Part shown: piece after piece, positions 1-9,696 of the stretch
Layout: each line of letters begins with the position of its first letter
How positions within the stretch are numbered: the stretch's first letter is position 1
From: Nonlabens dokdonensis
GTDB taxonomy: Bacteria > Bacteroidota > Bacteroidia > Flavobacteriales > Flavobacteriaceae
DNA length: 59,861 bases
Assembly (NCBI RefSeq): GCF_002162835.1
Contig: NZ_MAAX01000073.1
Location: forward strand, 1 to 59,861
Direction: 5' to 3'
Position numbers and translations under genes: made by a program
The notes under the pieces: model-generated
What the model was told of the DNA's origin: nothing
Database searches by the model: none
The model's input: only the letters and a program-made list of their open reading frames with translations

Positions 1-1
1 G

Positions 2-568
2 ACTTTTGGTAAGTTTGGGACTTATAAAAAAGTAGAAAAACTCATTGAAGCGGTAGAACTGGTAAGAACAAATACGAGACAAGATCTAGAAATTGTGATC
101 GCAGGAACCGATAATCCTAATACTTTAGGCTACTTAGAAAATGTTCAAAAGCAATACAATCATGTTTCTAATATTACCTTTACTGGCTACGTAGCAGAAG
201 AAGACGTACCGGTAATCTTCTCAGAAAGTGCAATGGTGGTTTTCCCTTATACATCTACGACAGGTAGCTCTGGCGTATTACATCAAGCTGGTAGTTATGG
301 AAAAGCTGTAGTGATGCCGGATTTAGGAGATTTAAGCATCTTAGTAAAAGAAGAAGGTTACAAGGGCGAGTTCTTTGAACCAGAAAGTGTAGAAAGTCTT
401 GCAGCTGCCATTGAAAAACTAGTGGTTGATAAAGCCTACAGAAATGAAATAGCAAAAACTAATTACCAAGCCGCGACTGCATTACCTATGTCGGTAATTA
501 CAAAAATGTATTTGAACGTTTTTAATAATCAGTCAACAACTGCAACTCAAATGGCTGTTGCAGCGTAA
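2..568 (+). CDS. GT4-type glycosyltransferase, C-terminal part (5' end outside window)
   Basis: The reading frame is open from base 2, so this is the 3' part of a longer gene; the internal GTG at 95 is not the real start. The visible ~188 residues look like the nucleotide-sugar-binding C-terminal Rossmann domain of GT-B family 4 enzymes: a GKFGTYKKVEKLIEAVELV-type opening, then IAGTDNP, then FSESAMVVFPYTSTTGSSG followed by LHQAGSYGKAVV, which matches the family's E-x7-E region. It ends in a short alanine-rich tail. The following genes (GT2, ManA, large membrane protein) suggest it acts in cytoplasmic assembly of a surface polysaccharide. The acceptor and donor sugar cannot be read from sequence. 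Confidence 0.8.
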   Translation, partial: TFGKFGTYKKVEKLIEAVELVRTNTRQDLEIVIAGTDNPNTLGYLENVQKQYNHVSNITFTGYVAEEDVPVIFSESAMVVFPYTSTTGSSGVLHQAGSYGKAVVMPDLGDLSILVKEEGYKGEFFEPESVESLAAAIEKLVVDKAYRNEIAKTNYQAATALPMSVITKMYLNVFNNQSTTATQMAVAA

Positions 569-590
569 AGATTTGGAATATTTACTATCT

Positions 591-624
591 AACATGCCAA
601 GTATTTCTCTTGGCATGTTTTTTT
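591..624 (+). terminator. Rho-independent terminator after the GT4 gene
   Basis: A perfect 10-bp stem (AACATGCCAA / TTGGCATGTT) with a 9-nt loop is followed directly by a run of T. It lies 22 bp after the stop codon of the upstream glycosyltransferase. Confidence 0.85.
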
Positions 625-1050
625 GTATAGATAAACATCTCGATTAGATCCAGACAATGCCAACACGAATAGTTGGTATGTAGAATATCAATAGTTTGAT
701 ATTGAGATACTTATTCAAATGACTACTGGCCTAAGAACATAGAACGTAAAAAATGAAGTGAAGCGTAGGGTGAAGCAAAAATCTTTCTATCTCAATAGTC
801 ATAATAGTCCATCACTTAATTTTAAACTACTGAATATATAAATATCTATAAACCTTTTTTTTGCGCCGCAGCAAGCGATATTTTTAGTGCTAGGTTCTTA
901 AGTCTTGATTTTTTTGTTTCGTTTTTTGATCAAGCAAAAAATGAAAGAAGCTAGAACAGAAAAGACTAATTCAATTAAGACATTTTGTTTTTAAATCTTT
1001 ATTTATAAATAGTGGTAGTAATAGTTATGCTACTTAAATTAAGAAATGAA
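625..1050. other. Intergenic region without a recognisable gene
   Basis: About 425 bp between the terminator and the convergent GH-like gene. No ORF of convincing length or family, no RNA gene and no clear repeat is seen. It is AT-rich with scattered short A/T runs. Confidence 0.5.
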
Positions 1051-2559
1051 TCAATCTTTTTGAATCAACAAATAAGCTGGCTTGATACCATCAGAATTTA
1101 AAATCCCAAAATGCGCCTGTTTATTCTTACGCCATGGTAAAGAACCAGCCACATCTGTAGGGATATGGTCAAAATCATAAAGTGTCCAAAAGAGATAGTT
1201 CACGCTATCTCTTTTTTGCGTTTCAAGAAGTTTACCGTAAAATTCGGCTTGATCATAAACATTATTTCCATCAAGTGTCCAGAAACCATTATAACTAGGC
1301 AATCCTATTTCTTGTAATACAACAGGTTTTGAAGTTTGATTTTCTATGGCTTTGTGAGAAGCGCTTAAGTCATCGATATCTTCATAATAATGATAAGAAA
1401 TAAAATCAACTTCATTTTCTAAATGCAACGCAGATTTAGTATTGGACCAACCTATAGTTACTGAGTGAATGGAATCTATTTTCTTAACGGCTTTTATGGT
1501 TTGCGATAACCAAGAAAGTACAATTTCTTCTCCACGATTTTCAAAATCTAGGTTGGGTTCGTTTTTAATGTCCCATGCTAGAATTGCTGGATGATCTCTA
1601 ACCTCATTTACAATAGCTCTTAAATGTTTATTTGTCAGTGTCCAGTTTTTCATTTCATAATCACCATAGAAATCAAAAAGCGTGATCATCACTTTTAAGT
1701 CGGCTTTATGAGCCTGATCGAGAAGTATTTTTAATCTTCTCAGCTTTTCTAGATCCACATTTGCTTTACCAAAATCTTCATAACCTACAAAAACACGTAT
1801 CGTATTTAAGTTCAATTCTTTTATGATTTTAAAATCATCAGCCAGCAGCGTAGAATCAACAGCTTCATTAAACGTGTCCCAAGGATGCGCCTGCGGATAA
1901 TAATTAACACCTTTGATCATTTCTATCTCCAGCGGAATCGTATGATTATAAGTCTCCACTTCATTTATAGCTAGCTTTTCAAAATGACGCACACGCCAGA
2001 ATCCATCTTCTAGAAGTAGAATAATTCTATAGTCTTCATTAAACTCTCGCTCATTTATAAACTGGTTGTTGTGGTAAATTTTCTCAATTCCAGTTACATT
2101 TCTATCAGTTAACACAGCGATGGTTCCATCGGCGCTATAAAATTCTAGAGAAATGTTATGGCTTAAAGTTGTGGATTTAATTTGAAGTTCTTGAGCGGCA
2201 TTGTACTCAATTAATGCATTTACTTTTTCTCGAGCACTTTCCGTATAATGATCATAAACTCCATCATTGTTGTTGTTCTCTAAAGCTAGATTTTTAACGT
2301 ACCACGCGTCTAGATAATCTTGTTCTATTTTTAGCTGATTTGCAGGTTCCAAAGGTCTTCCTGGATTGTCAATGTTTTCCCAGGCTACCTCAGGCAAGTA
2401 ATAGTCTGTACGAGCAAGATCTAAGTGCAACATTTTTGAGGTATCTGCACCAGTATTGAGATATGCGATCACCTGACTGATTCCGTATATAATTACAGCA
2501 TTAACCGCTAGAAAAGCAATAATGATAAATGATCGATATAGAAGTTTGTTTTTTTTCAC
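1051..2559 (-). CDS. Membrane-anchored GH5-like glycoside hydrolase domain protein
   Basis: This 502-residue protein has one N-terminal membrane segment (about residues 9-33) that should leave the rest outside the cytoplasmic membrane. Residues ~215-495 look like a glycosidase TIM barrel of the GH5/clan A kind. They include GVNYYPQAHPWDTFN, LNTIRVFVGYED, the acid/base motif DIKNEPN with Glu334, SYHYYED, and the nucleophile-like VVLQEIG with Glu417, then FWTLYDF. Residues ~60-200 are an extra domain of unknown role. The start overlaps the upstream lipoprotein gene by 4 bp (ATGA), so they are co-transcribed. With glycosyltransferases on both sides, a role in trimming or transferring a surface glycan is inferred; substrate unknown. 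Confidence 0.75.
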   Translation of the reverse strand: MKKNKLLYRSFIIIAFLAVNAVIIYGISQVIAYLNTGADTSKMLHLDLARTDYYLPEVAWENIDNPGRPLEPANQLKIEQDYLDAWYVKNLALENNNNDGVYDHYTESAREKVNALIEYNAAQELQIKSTTLSHNISLEFYSADGTIAVLTDRNVTGIEKIYHNNQFINEREFNEDYRIILLLEDGFWRVRHFEKLAINEVETYNHTIPLEIEMIKGVNYYPQAHPWDTFNEAVDSTLLADDFKIIKELNLNTIRVFVGYEDFGKANVDLEKLRRLKILLDQAHKADLKVMITLFDFYGDYEMKNWTLTNKHLRAIVNEVRDHPAILAWDIKNEPNLDFENRGEEIVLSWLSQTIKAVKKIDSIHSVTIGWSNTKSALHLENEVDFISYHYYEDIDDLSASHKAIENQTSKPVVLQEIGLPSYNGFWTLDGNNVYDQAEFYGKLLETQKRDSVNYLFWTLYDFDHIPTDVAGSLPWRKNKQAHFGILNSDGIKPAYLLIQKD

Positions 2560-3791
2560 TTCAGCTCTATAGATTTGGTGGTCGTTATTCCTAAAGTTTT
2601 GATCTGGATATCATAGGTATTTGGCTCAATTATTTTTGTGTCAAAGGTGTACGTCGATATACCATTATGTGTTTTTAAAATGATTTCGCTGCCATCAATT
2701 TTTAATTGTACCGGAATTCCATCTGGAACGAGTTGTCCTAAATAACTGGTTAACGGTCCTATAGTAACTATTTTATTTTCTGAAAAAGAAAAAGGTATTT
2801 CATCAATGATGGATTTAAATGTGATGTTTAATTCTGGACTTTCTACCATTCCATTGATCACTCCTTTTACCGTCCAGGTAGATGGTGCTTGTGGATGTAA
2901 CGCTTTCGCGAAAGCGTAACCATTAACGGTACTTGCCGTAGTTTGCCAGCTGTTGTCATGGTCATCTTTAATGAAAAAAGTAACTAAAGTCCCATCGGTC
3001 ATAATATTACCATGTGAATCTTTTATTTGATCGGTTTGTAAAATTATAATTTCATTACCGTCAGCATAGTTATGGTTACTGGATTTAGTAATTTTAAACG
3101 GAACAGCGATGTCTGGAAAAATGTCCACGACCAGTTCTTTAGAAGAAATTTGTTGCAACGTACTTCCAGTGATTAATCTACCAGTGGTCAACGGCGCTGG
3201 AATGCGCTGCCAGGCAAATCCAGATTGAATTTTCTTTGTAGTAGTAGTAATATCGCCTTTGAACTGCTTGCTCATTTGAACAACTGTTTGATCTGGTAAC
3301 ATGTTATCTAGGCTGTCTACAGGAATGCTCACCAACATGGTGTAATCGCGCTCATTTGCAATAATACTGCGCGGCCCGACATAATTCTCTACGGTTTTAA
3401 GTTGTTTGATATTAGGTAATAACTTAAAAGAACCTCGTTCTAAGGTTGTTTCTCCCGCAATAAGTTTCCATTCTATAATTCCGGAGTGTTGAGAAATAAC
3501 TTCTGGAATGTGAATAGCTAACTGATCTTGATGGAGCTGAGGTTTTAAAACTGTAGTTCCGTAGGTTCCTGATACGACAAACTCTAGTAGTTCAAAGTCA
3601 TCATTATTATAGGACTGAAATTTAATTTTAATTCCGTTTTTAGTCACCACTTGATCAATAGGTGTGACTATTTTAAAAGCGTCGGCGGCGATGGCGGTTT
3701 TTTCTATTTTTTGCTTTTCTGAACAAGAATAGATGATCGCTGTCATCACGATAAGAGCCCAAAACGTTATGTTGCTAACTAACTTTCTCAT
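2556..3791 (-). CDS. Putative lipoprotein of the polysaccharide locus
   Basis: This 411-residue protein opens with a hydrophobic signal ending IIYSCSEK, a plausible lipobox with Cys23 as lipidation site. The remainder is beta-rich, with alternating hydrophobic and charged residues that suggest Ig-like modules (residues ~45-120 and ~255-411), but I recognise no named family. It overlaps the next gene by 4 bp on each side, forming one tight operon with the GH-like and 1013-residue membrane proteins. Codons for YAFAKALHP near residue 293 contain the 16-bp CGCTTTCGCGAAAGCG palindrome. A structural or scaffolding role in the envelope is inference. Confidence 0.6.
   Translation of the reverse strand: MRKLVSNITFWALIVMTAIIYSCSEKQKIEKTAIAADAFKIVTPIDQVVTKNGIKIKFQSYNNDDFELLEFVVSGTYGTTVLKPQLHQDQLAIHIPEVISQHSGIIEWKLIAGETTLERGSFKLLPNIKQLKTVENYVGPRSIIANERDYTMLVSIPVDSLDNMLPDQTVVQMSKQFKGDITTTTKKIQSGFAWQRIPAPLTTGRLITGSTLQQISSKELVVDIFPDIAVPFKITKSSNHNYADGNEIIILQTDQIKDSHGNIMTDGTLVTFFIKDDHDNSWQTTASTVNGYAFAKALHPQAPSTWTVKGVINGMVESPELNITFKSIIDEIPFSFSENKIVTIGPLTSYLGQLVPDGIPVQLKIDGSEIILKTHNGISTYTFDTKIIEPNTYDIQIKTLGITTTKSIELK
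2901..2916. repeat. Palindrome CGCTTTCGCGAAAGCG, copy 1
   Basis: Exact 16-bp copy, in frame inside the lipoprotein gene at 2556-3791, read as AFAKA. Confidence 0.9.
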
Positions 3792-6700
3792 CGCGGATTC
3801 CCTATATAGGCGTTAGTAGTTATCGAGATAAAGGAATAAGGTTTATTATCAACAGGTAGTAGAAACTCCTTCTCACCAGACTTATTTCTATTAGGATGCA
3901 CTTTATCAGAAATACTTTGATTAGGCAATCCGTTGATAGATACATTATCGAGATGAGATGCAAGCACGATAGGCAGTTCTAGATCTTCTAATAATATAGA
4001 AAACGGTCTTTTGCGTTGTGGGCGCACACTTTCATCTATATAAACTGCCTCAGTCCAGATCAATTCCTTGTTCTCATTATAATAGCTGATGAGTAGTTGT
4101 GGTATAGTCGCTGCTTCAATACTAGGGTTAAATAAAAATCCATTTAATTGCGATTCATTAATGTCAATCTGTGAAGGAGCAACGGTTTGATACAAATCTG
4201 TAGTAGCGACATTTGCTTTTACTTGCACTTCAAAATTAGAAGGCACTTGGTATAACTTTTCCTCATCATAAGTAATGTCAAATTGAATCAGGAAAGGAGT
4301 TGTTTCCTTGGGTAGTAATTTATGTTTCACGATATCTTGTGAATTATATCGCGCTATTTCTTTATTGTCGCGGTCATACAAAGCTCCAGTTACGGCAATA
4401 TCTGCTGGAATATTATCTACATTTTGAATAGATCCCACAATATAGAAAGTAGAATCGCGCTGTATCATTTTGGCCGTAGTAACTTCTACAACAGGTTGTT
4501 TCAACACATCTTCATGAAAGGTTTGTTCTGAAGTGATTTTACGTTTTCCATGATTAAAAAATCGCGTTCCGCTTTCAAACATCAATTGATCTGGTGGGAT
4601 GTCAGGATCTACTTCTTCGGGAACGATAAACCAATCTCCTTTATTCTTTGTTATAGAAAGTGTATCTGTGGTCTGGATTTCTTTAAGAGGTGTAATCCAT
4701 TTGATTTTTGCAATGGCTTTTACGGTGGATTCATTTTGGTCGACAACGGTTACCGCGATACTGTCCATTTTTGCATAAGAGCTCAGTAAACCATCAGTAA
4801 CAGATACTTCTAGCATGAACTGCGAGATATCTTTTTCACTTGCAGGATAGATGTAAGAATGGGCTCTTTCAAATTCTTTAAAATCTATCGCATCATAATA
4901 TGCGGTTACTACACTTTCTGGAGTCAATTGTACTGACTTCTCAACGTAAATTCCATACACCATAATACTAGCTAGTACAATCATAACACCTAACCAGAAT
5001 ATGGAGATCCCGTATAACCATCCTTGACCTTTCTGTGTTTCAGGTCCGTTTTCATATATATAGAGACGCTTCTTTTCTTTCTTCCTGTAAGAATAGAACA
5101 GCATACTTCCTAAATACAAGAATATAGAAATCACAACTGTAGAAAATGGTATAATTCCCCACATTAATTTTTGAAATAAGGGAACATCATCTTTAGGTAA
5201 AATACTTGGTAATGGCGAGATTCCTGCTTTTTCCCAGACGGTAATTCCATTTTCTAATAAGCTTAATCGGTGCCAACCGGTGAAGTAGAGTAGTGGATCA
5301 TAAAATTTATCATTAGAAAAAACATATTTCAAATGAAATTTTTCTGGTACGGTAAGAAATTGTTGCAAAGAACCTAACCCTTCAATACCTCGGTATTTGG
5401 AGTTTTCTAGTCGTTCTACAGCTCTAGAAGTAAGCTCTGGCAATCTTCTTGCCGAGTGGTAATTACCGTCCACCGTAGTCGCATTAGTCTGTGCAGATAG
5501 CCATGCCATTTGATCACCGAATCCCAAAGGTAAATAACGCCATTTATCATGGTCATCTTCATTTAAGAAGTTCACTATAGGTTGCATGTTGATCTCGTCG
5601 GGCTGGCTAGGTCTAAATTTACCTAGTGTGATGGTAAAGACAGCCATAAAAATAAAGGCAACGGCAAGAAATCCGCCAGTGGCTCGATGCACAATGGCGC
5701 CCCATTTTCTTTGCAAGATTTCTTTATAATCGCCATCTGTGAAACGATAACAAAATTCACCAAATAACGGCAACGCCATGATCGATGCCCATAAGGTAAA
5801 ACGGTCTAAAGTGAGGATGTTAAAAGCATTTTCCCCTAATAACTTGAGCGGTATAGGAGTCGTTCCTCCAGTTCCTAAAATAAATAACAAGCTGAATGAA
5901 AAACCGAAAAACAGAAGTCGCTTACTATAAAATCTATATAAAAAGTAGGGTAGAAACACCATTAAAATTCCCCATGGAATAACAAAAAACACAAGTCCAG
6001 AAGAGGTCACTTCTAGAAAATTATCTCTAGAACCGTGAGGTATAGGTACTTGAGTAATAGGGTTGTTTTTGGTATTGATCCAGTAAGGTAGGATACAACC
6101 TATAATAAGGATTAATGAACAGGCACCAAATGTGATGATACGTCTCAGTTTGTTCCAGAGTGCTTTCGCGAAAGCGGAAAAAGTAATTTCCTTATTGCTA
6201 TGTACTTGCTCTCGTGCCGCATCCATGATCACCGTACCTATCAAAGGGAAAATAAAAAACACCATTCCAAAAATAGGAGTGACGTGATGAGAAGTCACCG
6301 TAACAGCTAGTAAGGCTAGAGCTTTGAAAAGTGCGATTTTCTTTCCCGTTTTGAGCCATTTATAGATTTCGGGCAAGGCATGCATGAGAATGGAAATTCC
6401 AATAATACTAGGCAGCTGTCCAAAAATATGCAAGGTTTCTACAAAACAGGAAGAAAATACCGCCATGATAGCTGCATATCCGGCAACTTTTTCATTCGGA
6501 ATCAAGACTTTGGTAAATCGATAGACTCCTGTTATAAACAAGACAACGCCTAATAAAGCAACGGTAAACATCCCAAATTTAAGACCACCGATTAAAGAAA
6601 GCACTCCGATAGTTTGATGTACCAGCGGCGGATATCCCATAACGGTAAATCCAGTATACCAGCTATAACTCCACGGCTCAAACCAGCTGGTAGCATAATG

Positions 6701-6829
6701 ATTTGCAAAAAACAAATGTATCAAGGCATCATAAGTACGCTCCACTGTAAAGAACATAGAGGTACCATGGAATATAATTCCTAGCAGTACGGCAGTGATG
6801 AGGTATTTATTTGTTTTTGACGTCTTCAT
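3788..6829 (-). CDS. Large polytopic membrane protein, GT-C-like, with NTF2-like and FxLYD-like C-terminal domains
   Basis: 1013 residues. The N-terminal ~430 residues hold about ten to twelve membrane segments. An early loop (ERTYDALIHLFFANHY, then WSYSWYTGFTVMGYPPLVHQ) resembles the acidic first-loop motifs of GT-C/YfhO-type lipid-linked sugar transferases. A further helix pair lies near residues 555 and 610. After it come an NTF2-like segment (VVTAYYDAIDFKEFERAHSY onward) and a beta-rich FxLYD-like segment (IVGSIQNVDNIPADIAVTGAL). It is the first gene of a three-gene operon (overlap ATGA with the lipoprotein). It most likely makes or exports a surface glycan. The GT-C assignment is by overall layout only. 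The palindrome repeat encodes SAFAKALWNK in a cytoplasmic loop. Confidence 0.55.
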   Translation of the reverse strand: MKTSKTNKYLITAVLLGIIFHGTSMFFTVERTYDALIHLFFANHYATSWFEPWSYSWYTGFTVMGYPPLVHQTIGVLSLIGGLKFGMFTVALLGVVLFITGVYRFTKVLIPNEKVAGYAAIMAVFSSCFVETLHIFGQLPSIIGISILMHALPEIYKWLKTGKKIALFKALALLAVTVTSHHVTPIFGMVFFIFPLIGTVIMDAAREQVHSNKEITFSAFAKALWNKLRRIITFGACSLILIIGCILPYWINTKNNPITQVPIPHGSRDNFLEVTSSGLVFFVIPWGILMVFLPYFLYRFYSKRLLFFGFSFSLLFILGTGGTTPIPLKLLGENAFNILTLDRFTLWASIMALPLFGEFCYRFTDGDYKEILQRKWGAIVHRATGGFLAVAFIFMAVFTITLGKFRPSQPDEINMQPIVNFLNEDDHDKWRYLPLGFGDQMAWLSAQTNATTVDGNYHSARRLPELTSRAVERLENSKYRGIEGLGSLQQFLTVPEKFHLKYVFSNDKFYDPLLYFTGWHRLSLLENGITVWEKAGISPLPSILPKDDVPLFQKLMWGIIPFSTVVISIFLYLGSMLFYSYRKKEKKRLYIYENGPETQKGQGWLYGISIFWLGVMIVLASIMVYGIYVEKSVQLTPESVVTAYYDAIDFKEFERAHSYIYPASEKDISQFMLEVSVTDGLLSSYAKMDSIAVTVVDQNESTVKAIAKIKWITPLKEIQTTDTLSITKNKGDWFIVPEEVDPDIPPDQLMFESGTRFFNHGKRKITSEQTFHEDVLKQPVVEVTTAKMIQRDSTFYIVGSIQNVDNIPADIAVTGALYDRDNKEIARYNSQDIVKHKLLPKETTPFLIQFDITYDEEKLYQVPSNFEVQVKANVATTDLYQTVAPSQIDINESQLNGFLFNPSIEAATIPQLLISYYNENKELIWTEAVYIDESVRPQRKRPFSILLEDLELPIVLASHLDNVSINGLPNQSISDKVHPNRNKSGEKEFLLPVDNKPYSFISITTNAYIGNPR
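6162..6175. repeat. Palindrome core GCTTTCGCGAAAGC, copy 2
   Basis: 14-bp core copy inside the 1013-residue membrane-protein gene, read as AFAKA. Confidence 0.88.
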
Positions 6830-6949
6830 TAAGGTCTTGAAAAGTACTGAATCTTTGGACGATGTAAAGATAAATCTTTCGATAAATGGTACATCTATCG
6901 ACGAGTGGTTTCTGTCTATAGTTCTTGTTCATCCATCGAAAATCGCCGT

Positions 6950-6977
6950 TTTGAGGTGCGTTAGCGAGATATGTTTG
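6950..6977 (+). promoter_or_regulatory. Bacteroidetes-type promoter for the GT2/manA pair
   Basis: TATGTTTG at 6970-6977 fits the Bacteroidetes -7 consensus TAnnTTTG, and TTTG at 6950-6953 sits near the expected -33 position. The ATG follows 34 bp downstream, leaving a short leader. Confidence 0.55.
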
Positions 6978-7011
6978 CAGTGTAATTGATAACAACTTAA
7001 AAATATATCAC

Positions 7012-7827
7012 ATGAAAACTGGAATTATAATCCCTTGCTACAACGAAGAGAAACGACTGGATCAAGAAGCATTTGTTTCTTTTATTAAAGAAAATGAAGA
7101 CTATCATTTATGCTTTGTAAATGACGGTAGTAAAGATGATACTTTAAATGTGCTTTATGCTATGAAAGATCAGGCGCCGCAGTCTATAAGTGTCATTGAT
7201 GTAAAAAAGAACTCTGGTAAAGCAACGGCTGTTAGAGCTGGAGCACGTTTTTTATATAGTCAGCCTTACATATCTAACATAGGCTTTATTGATGCAGACC
7301 TTTCTACCGACTTTAAAGATTTCAAAGATCTAGTAAAAACTTTAGAGAAAGAGAACAAAATTATGGTTTTTGGTTCAAGAAATTCTGGAGGAAGCAGTAA
7401 GATAGAACGTGACTTTATGAGGAACGTTCTATCAAAATTCATCAAACAATTCATCCTTCTTATTCTAGGCATGTCTATTAGAGACACGCAATGCGGTGCA
7501 AAGGTTTTTAGAAAAGATATAGTACCTGTGATCTATAAAGATGCTTTTTTAAGCAAGTGGTTATTTGATGTAGAAATTTTCTTGAGACTCAAAAGACATT
7601 TAGGATCAGAGAATGTGATGAAAAGAATTACCGAGCAACCATTAATGAGATGGGTTCATGTAGACGATTCTAAATTAGGAACAAAAGACGCTTTAATCAT
7701 CCCTGCAAAACTGACACAAATCTGGCTTAGCTACAATGTGATGAGAAAAGCAGATACAATTCATAACATTTACGGAGGTCCTTTTGATTTGAACCCAACA
7801 TCAACTGAATTTTCTATTGCCGCATAA
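7012..7827 (+). CDS. GT2 family glycosyltransferase (dolichyl-phosphate-mannose-synthase-like)
   Basis: 271 residues with the GT-A fold signature from the first residue: TGIIIPCYNEEKRL, the VNDGSKDDT motif around Asp38, the metal-binding DAD (residues 94-96) in GFIDADLSTDF, and DTQCGAKVFRK, typical of the DPMS-like branch. These enzymes move a sugar from a nucleotide donor to polyprenyl phosphate or a growing glycan on the cytoplasmic face. Unlike GtrB-type proteins it lacks C-terminal membrane helices. It lies 29 bp ahead of manA in the same direction, so mannose-derived donor supply and transfer may be coupled; this is inference. Confidence 0.85.
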   Translation: MKTGIIIPCYNEEKRLDQEAFVSFIKENEDYHLCFVNDGSKDDTLNVLYAMKDQAPQSISVIDVKKNSGKATAVRAGARFLYSQPYISNIGFIDADLSTDFKDFKDLVKTLEKENKIMVFGSRNSGGSSKIERDFMRNVLSKFIKQFILLILGMSIRDTQCGAKVFRKDIVPVIYKDAFLSKWLFDVEIFLRLKRHLGSENVMKRITEQPLMRWVHVDDSKLGTKDALIIPAKLTQIWLSYNVMRKADTIHNIYGGPFDLNPTSTEFSIAA

Positions 7828-7856
7828 ACTTTTACTAATCATTAAAACATTAGATC

Positions 7857-8828
7857 ATGACTACTTATCCTATAAAATTCGAACCTATTTTACAAGAAAA
7901 AATTTGGGGTGGAACAAAATTAAAGTCACTTCTTAATAAAAAATCAACTAGCGACTCCATCGGAGAAAGCTGGGAAATATCAGGAGTAGAAGGTCATATA
8001 TCTGTAGTGAATAATGGAGTTTATAAAGGTTGCAGCATCACAGATTTAATAAAAAATCACAAACAAAACTTTGTAGGAAGTAAGAACTATAGACAGTTTG
8101 GAAACGAATTTCCATTGTTGATTAAATACCTCGATGCCAACACAGATCTTTCTGTACAAGTGCATCCAGATGATGAAATGGCTCAAGCAGAGCACAATTC
8201 TTTTGGTAAAACAGAGATGTGGTACATCATGGATCGAGAAGAAGATGCTACCATTATCAATGGTTTTAAAAACGAGAAAGTAACTACCAACTCTTTGAGA
8301 GCGATTACAAAAGACAACGTAGATCAAATCTTAAACAAACAAAAAGTGAACAAAGGAGATGCCTTTTTTATTCCAGCAGGTAAAGTCCATGCGATAAGAG
8401 CAGGCGTTCTCGCAGCAGAGATTCAGCAAACATCTGACATTACTTACAGAGTTTATGATTGGGATAGAGTAGATACCTCAGGACAAGGAAGAGAGTTGCA
8501 TTTAGAGCAATCAATTAAAGCAGTAAAAAGAGATGAAGCAGCAGCAAACCCATCAACAGAAAACAGTTCTTGTAGCAAGTCTAAAGTTCTAGCCAGTTGT
8601 CCTTATTTTACATCCACAGTTATGGATTTAAATCAACCTACATCTGTAGATTATAGTTCTAAAGATTCTTTTGTGATTTATATGTGTGTAGAAGGCTCTT
8701 TTGAAATACATATCAACGGTAGTATAGAAAAAGTAAATAAAGGAGAAACGGTTCTTATTCCAGCAAATGCACAAAAAGTATTTTTAGATACTCAAGCTGC
8801 TAAAGTTATTGAGGTTTACGTAGAGTAG
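7857..8828 (+). CDS. manA: Mannose-6-phosphate isomerase, class I (short form)
   Basis: 323 residues, the usual size of the short ManA form. It interconverts fructose-6-phosphate and mannose-6-phosphate in the cytoplasm, feeding GDP-mannose synthesis. Seen in the sequence: EKIWGGTKLK at the N terminus, the zinc-site segment SVQVHPDD (Gln101, His103), KTEMWYI with Glu120, and the cupin motif GDAFFIPAGKVHAI with His178. The C-terminal half forms a second cupin-like domain. It follows the GT2 gene by 29 bp without a terminator and converges on the ZIP transporter gene. The context points to supply of mannose units for the local polysaccharide. Confidence 0.92.
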   Translation: MTTYPIKFEPILQEKIWGGTKLKSLLNKKSTSDSIGESWEISGVEGHISVVNNGVYKGCSITDLIKNHKQNFVGSKNYRQFGNEFPLLIKYLDANTDLSVQVHPDDEMAQAEHNSFGKTEMWYIMDREEDATIINGFKNEKVTTNSLRAITKDNVDQILNKQKVNKGDAFFIPAGKVHAIRAGVLAAEIQQTSDITYRVYDWDRVDTSGQGRELHLEQSIKAVKRDEAAANPSTENSSCSKSKVLASCPYFTSTVMDLNQPTSVDYSSKDSFVIYMCVEGSFEIHINGSIEKVNKGETVLIPANAQKVFLDTQAAKVIEVYVE

Positions 8829-8839
8829 GGAATTTAATT

Positions 8840-9532
8840 CTACAACACAAATCCCAACACAGCACCTATTACCATTACTAAAATCTTTGCTAGATTAAAT
8901 TTATGATTCTCACTAGCTTCTAGAATCAGCGTTGTAGAAACATGCAGTACAATACCAGCGACTAGAGCTTTAATAGGTAACATCACCTCTTGAATAAATC
9001 CAATATTTCCAGCAGCGAGACTTCCTAGCGGCGACATAGCTGCAAAAAATAGTATAATTAAAACGGTTCTATATTTAGCAAAGTTACTTTTCAGTAAAAA
9101 TGAGGTTAGTATAAAAGCAATTGGGATTTTATGAACGGCTATTCCATAAAGCATTCCCATTCCATGATTATGATCGTGCCCATGATTTTCCTGCAGTGGC
9201 ATTCCTTCTAGAAAGGCATGCAAGCACAAACTACCAAAAAGCAAATAAGGAAAAACGCTCACATTTTTATTCACATGCAAATGTCCATGCTCTGCACCTT
9301 TTGAAAAGAACTCTAGAATAATTTGTAAAAAAACTCCACCCATAAGATAGGCAGCATAAGTACTTTCTCCAGTTCCATAGATCTCTGGTAAAAACTCACT
9401 TGCAACCGCGCTCAATAAAAAAGCACCAGAAAAAGCCAGCAACAATTTCATACGATTTGCAGACTGAGGCTTGATAACTATAGCCGCAACAAATCCCAAT
9501 AGAACAGCAAGAAAAGGTAAAAGTAAATTCAT
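8840..9532 (-). CDS. ZIP family metal (zinc) transporter
   Basis: 230 residues with about seven to eight membrane segments. A histidine-rich loop (ENHGHDHNHGMGM) precedes the conserved amphipathic helix AVHKIPIAFILTSFLL, whose His-Lys-Ile-Pro corresponds to the ZIP HxxPE-type metal site. A second conserved helix ends in VLHVSTTLILEASE. ZIP proteins move Zn2+ or related divalent cations into the cytoplasm. It stands alone, converging with manA (11 bp gap). Confidence 0.82.
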   Translation of the reverse strand: MNLLLPFLAVLLGFVAAIVIKPQSANRMKLLLAFSGAFLLSAVASEFLPEIYGTGESTYAAYLMGGVFLQIILEFFSKGAEHGHLHVNKNVSVFPYLLFGSLCLHAFLEGMPLQENHGHDHNHGMGMLYGIAVHKIPIAFILTSFLLKSNFAKYRTVLIILFFAAMSPLGSLAAGNIGFIQEVMLPIKALVAGIVLHVSTTLILEASENHKFNLAKILVMVIGAVLGFVL

Positions 9533-9696
9533 TATCAGTTATGAGTCATCCCAGAAAATTTGGCTCGAGATGAATAATTAAATTAAAAAGCCAATTCCAA
9601 ATTTAACAGGGATCTGCTGGTTTTATCGCAAATTTAGTTAAAATGAAGTTTGTGCGAGAGTGAAATTCACAGCTCAGCAACTCAAATACACAGAGA

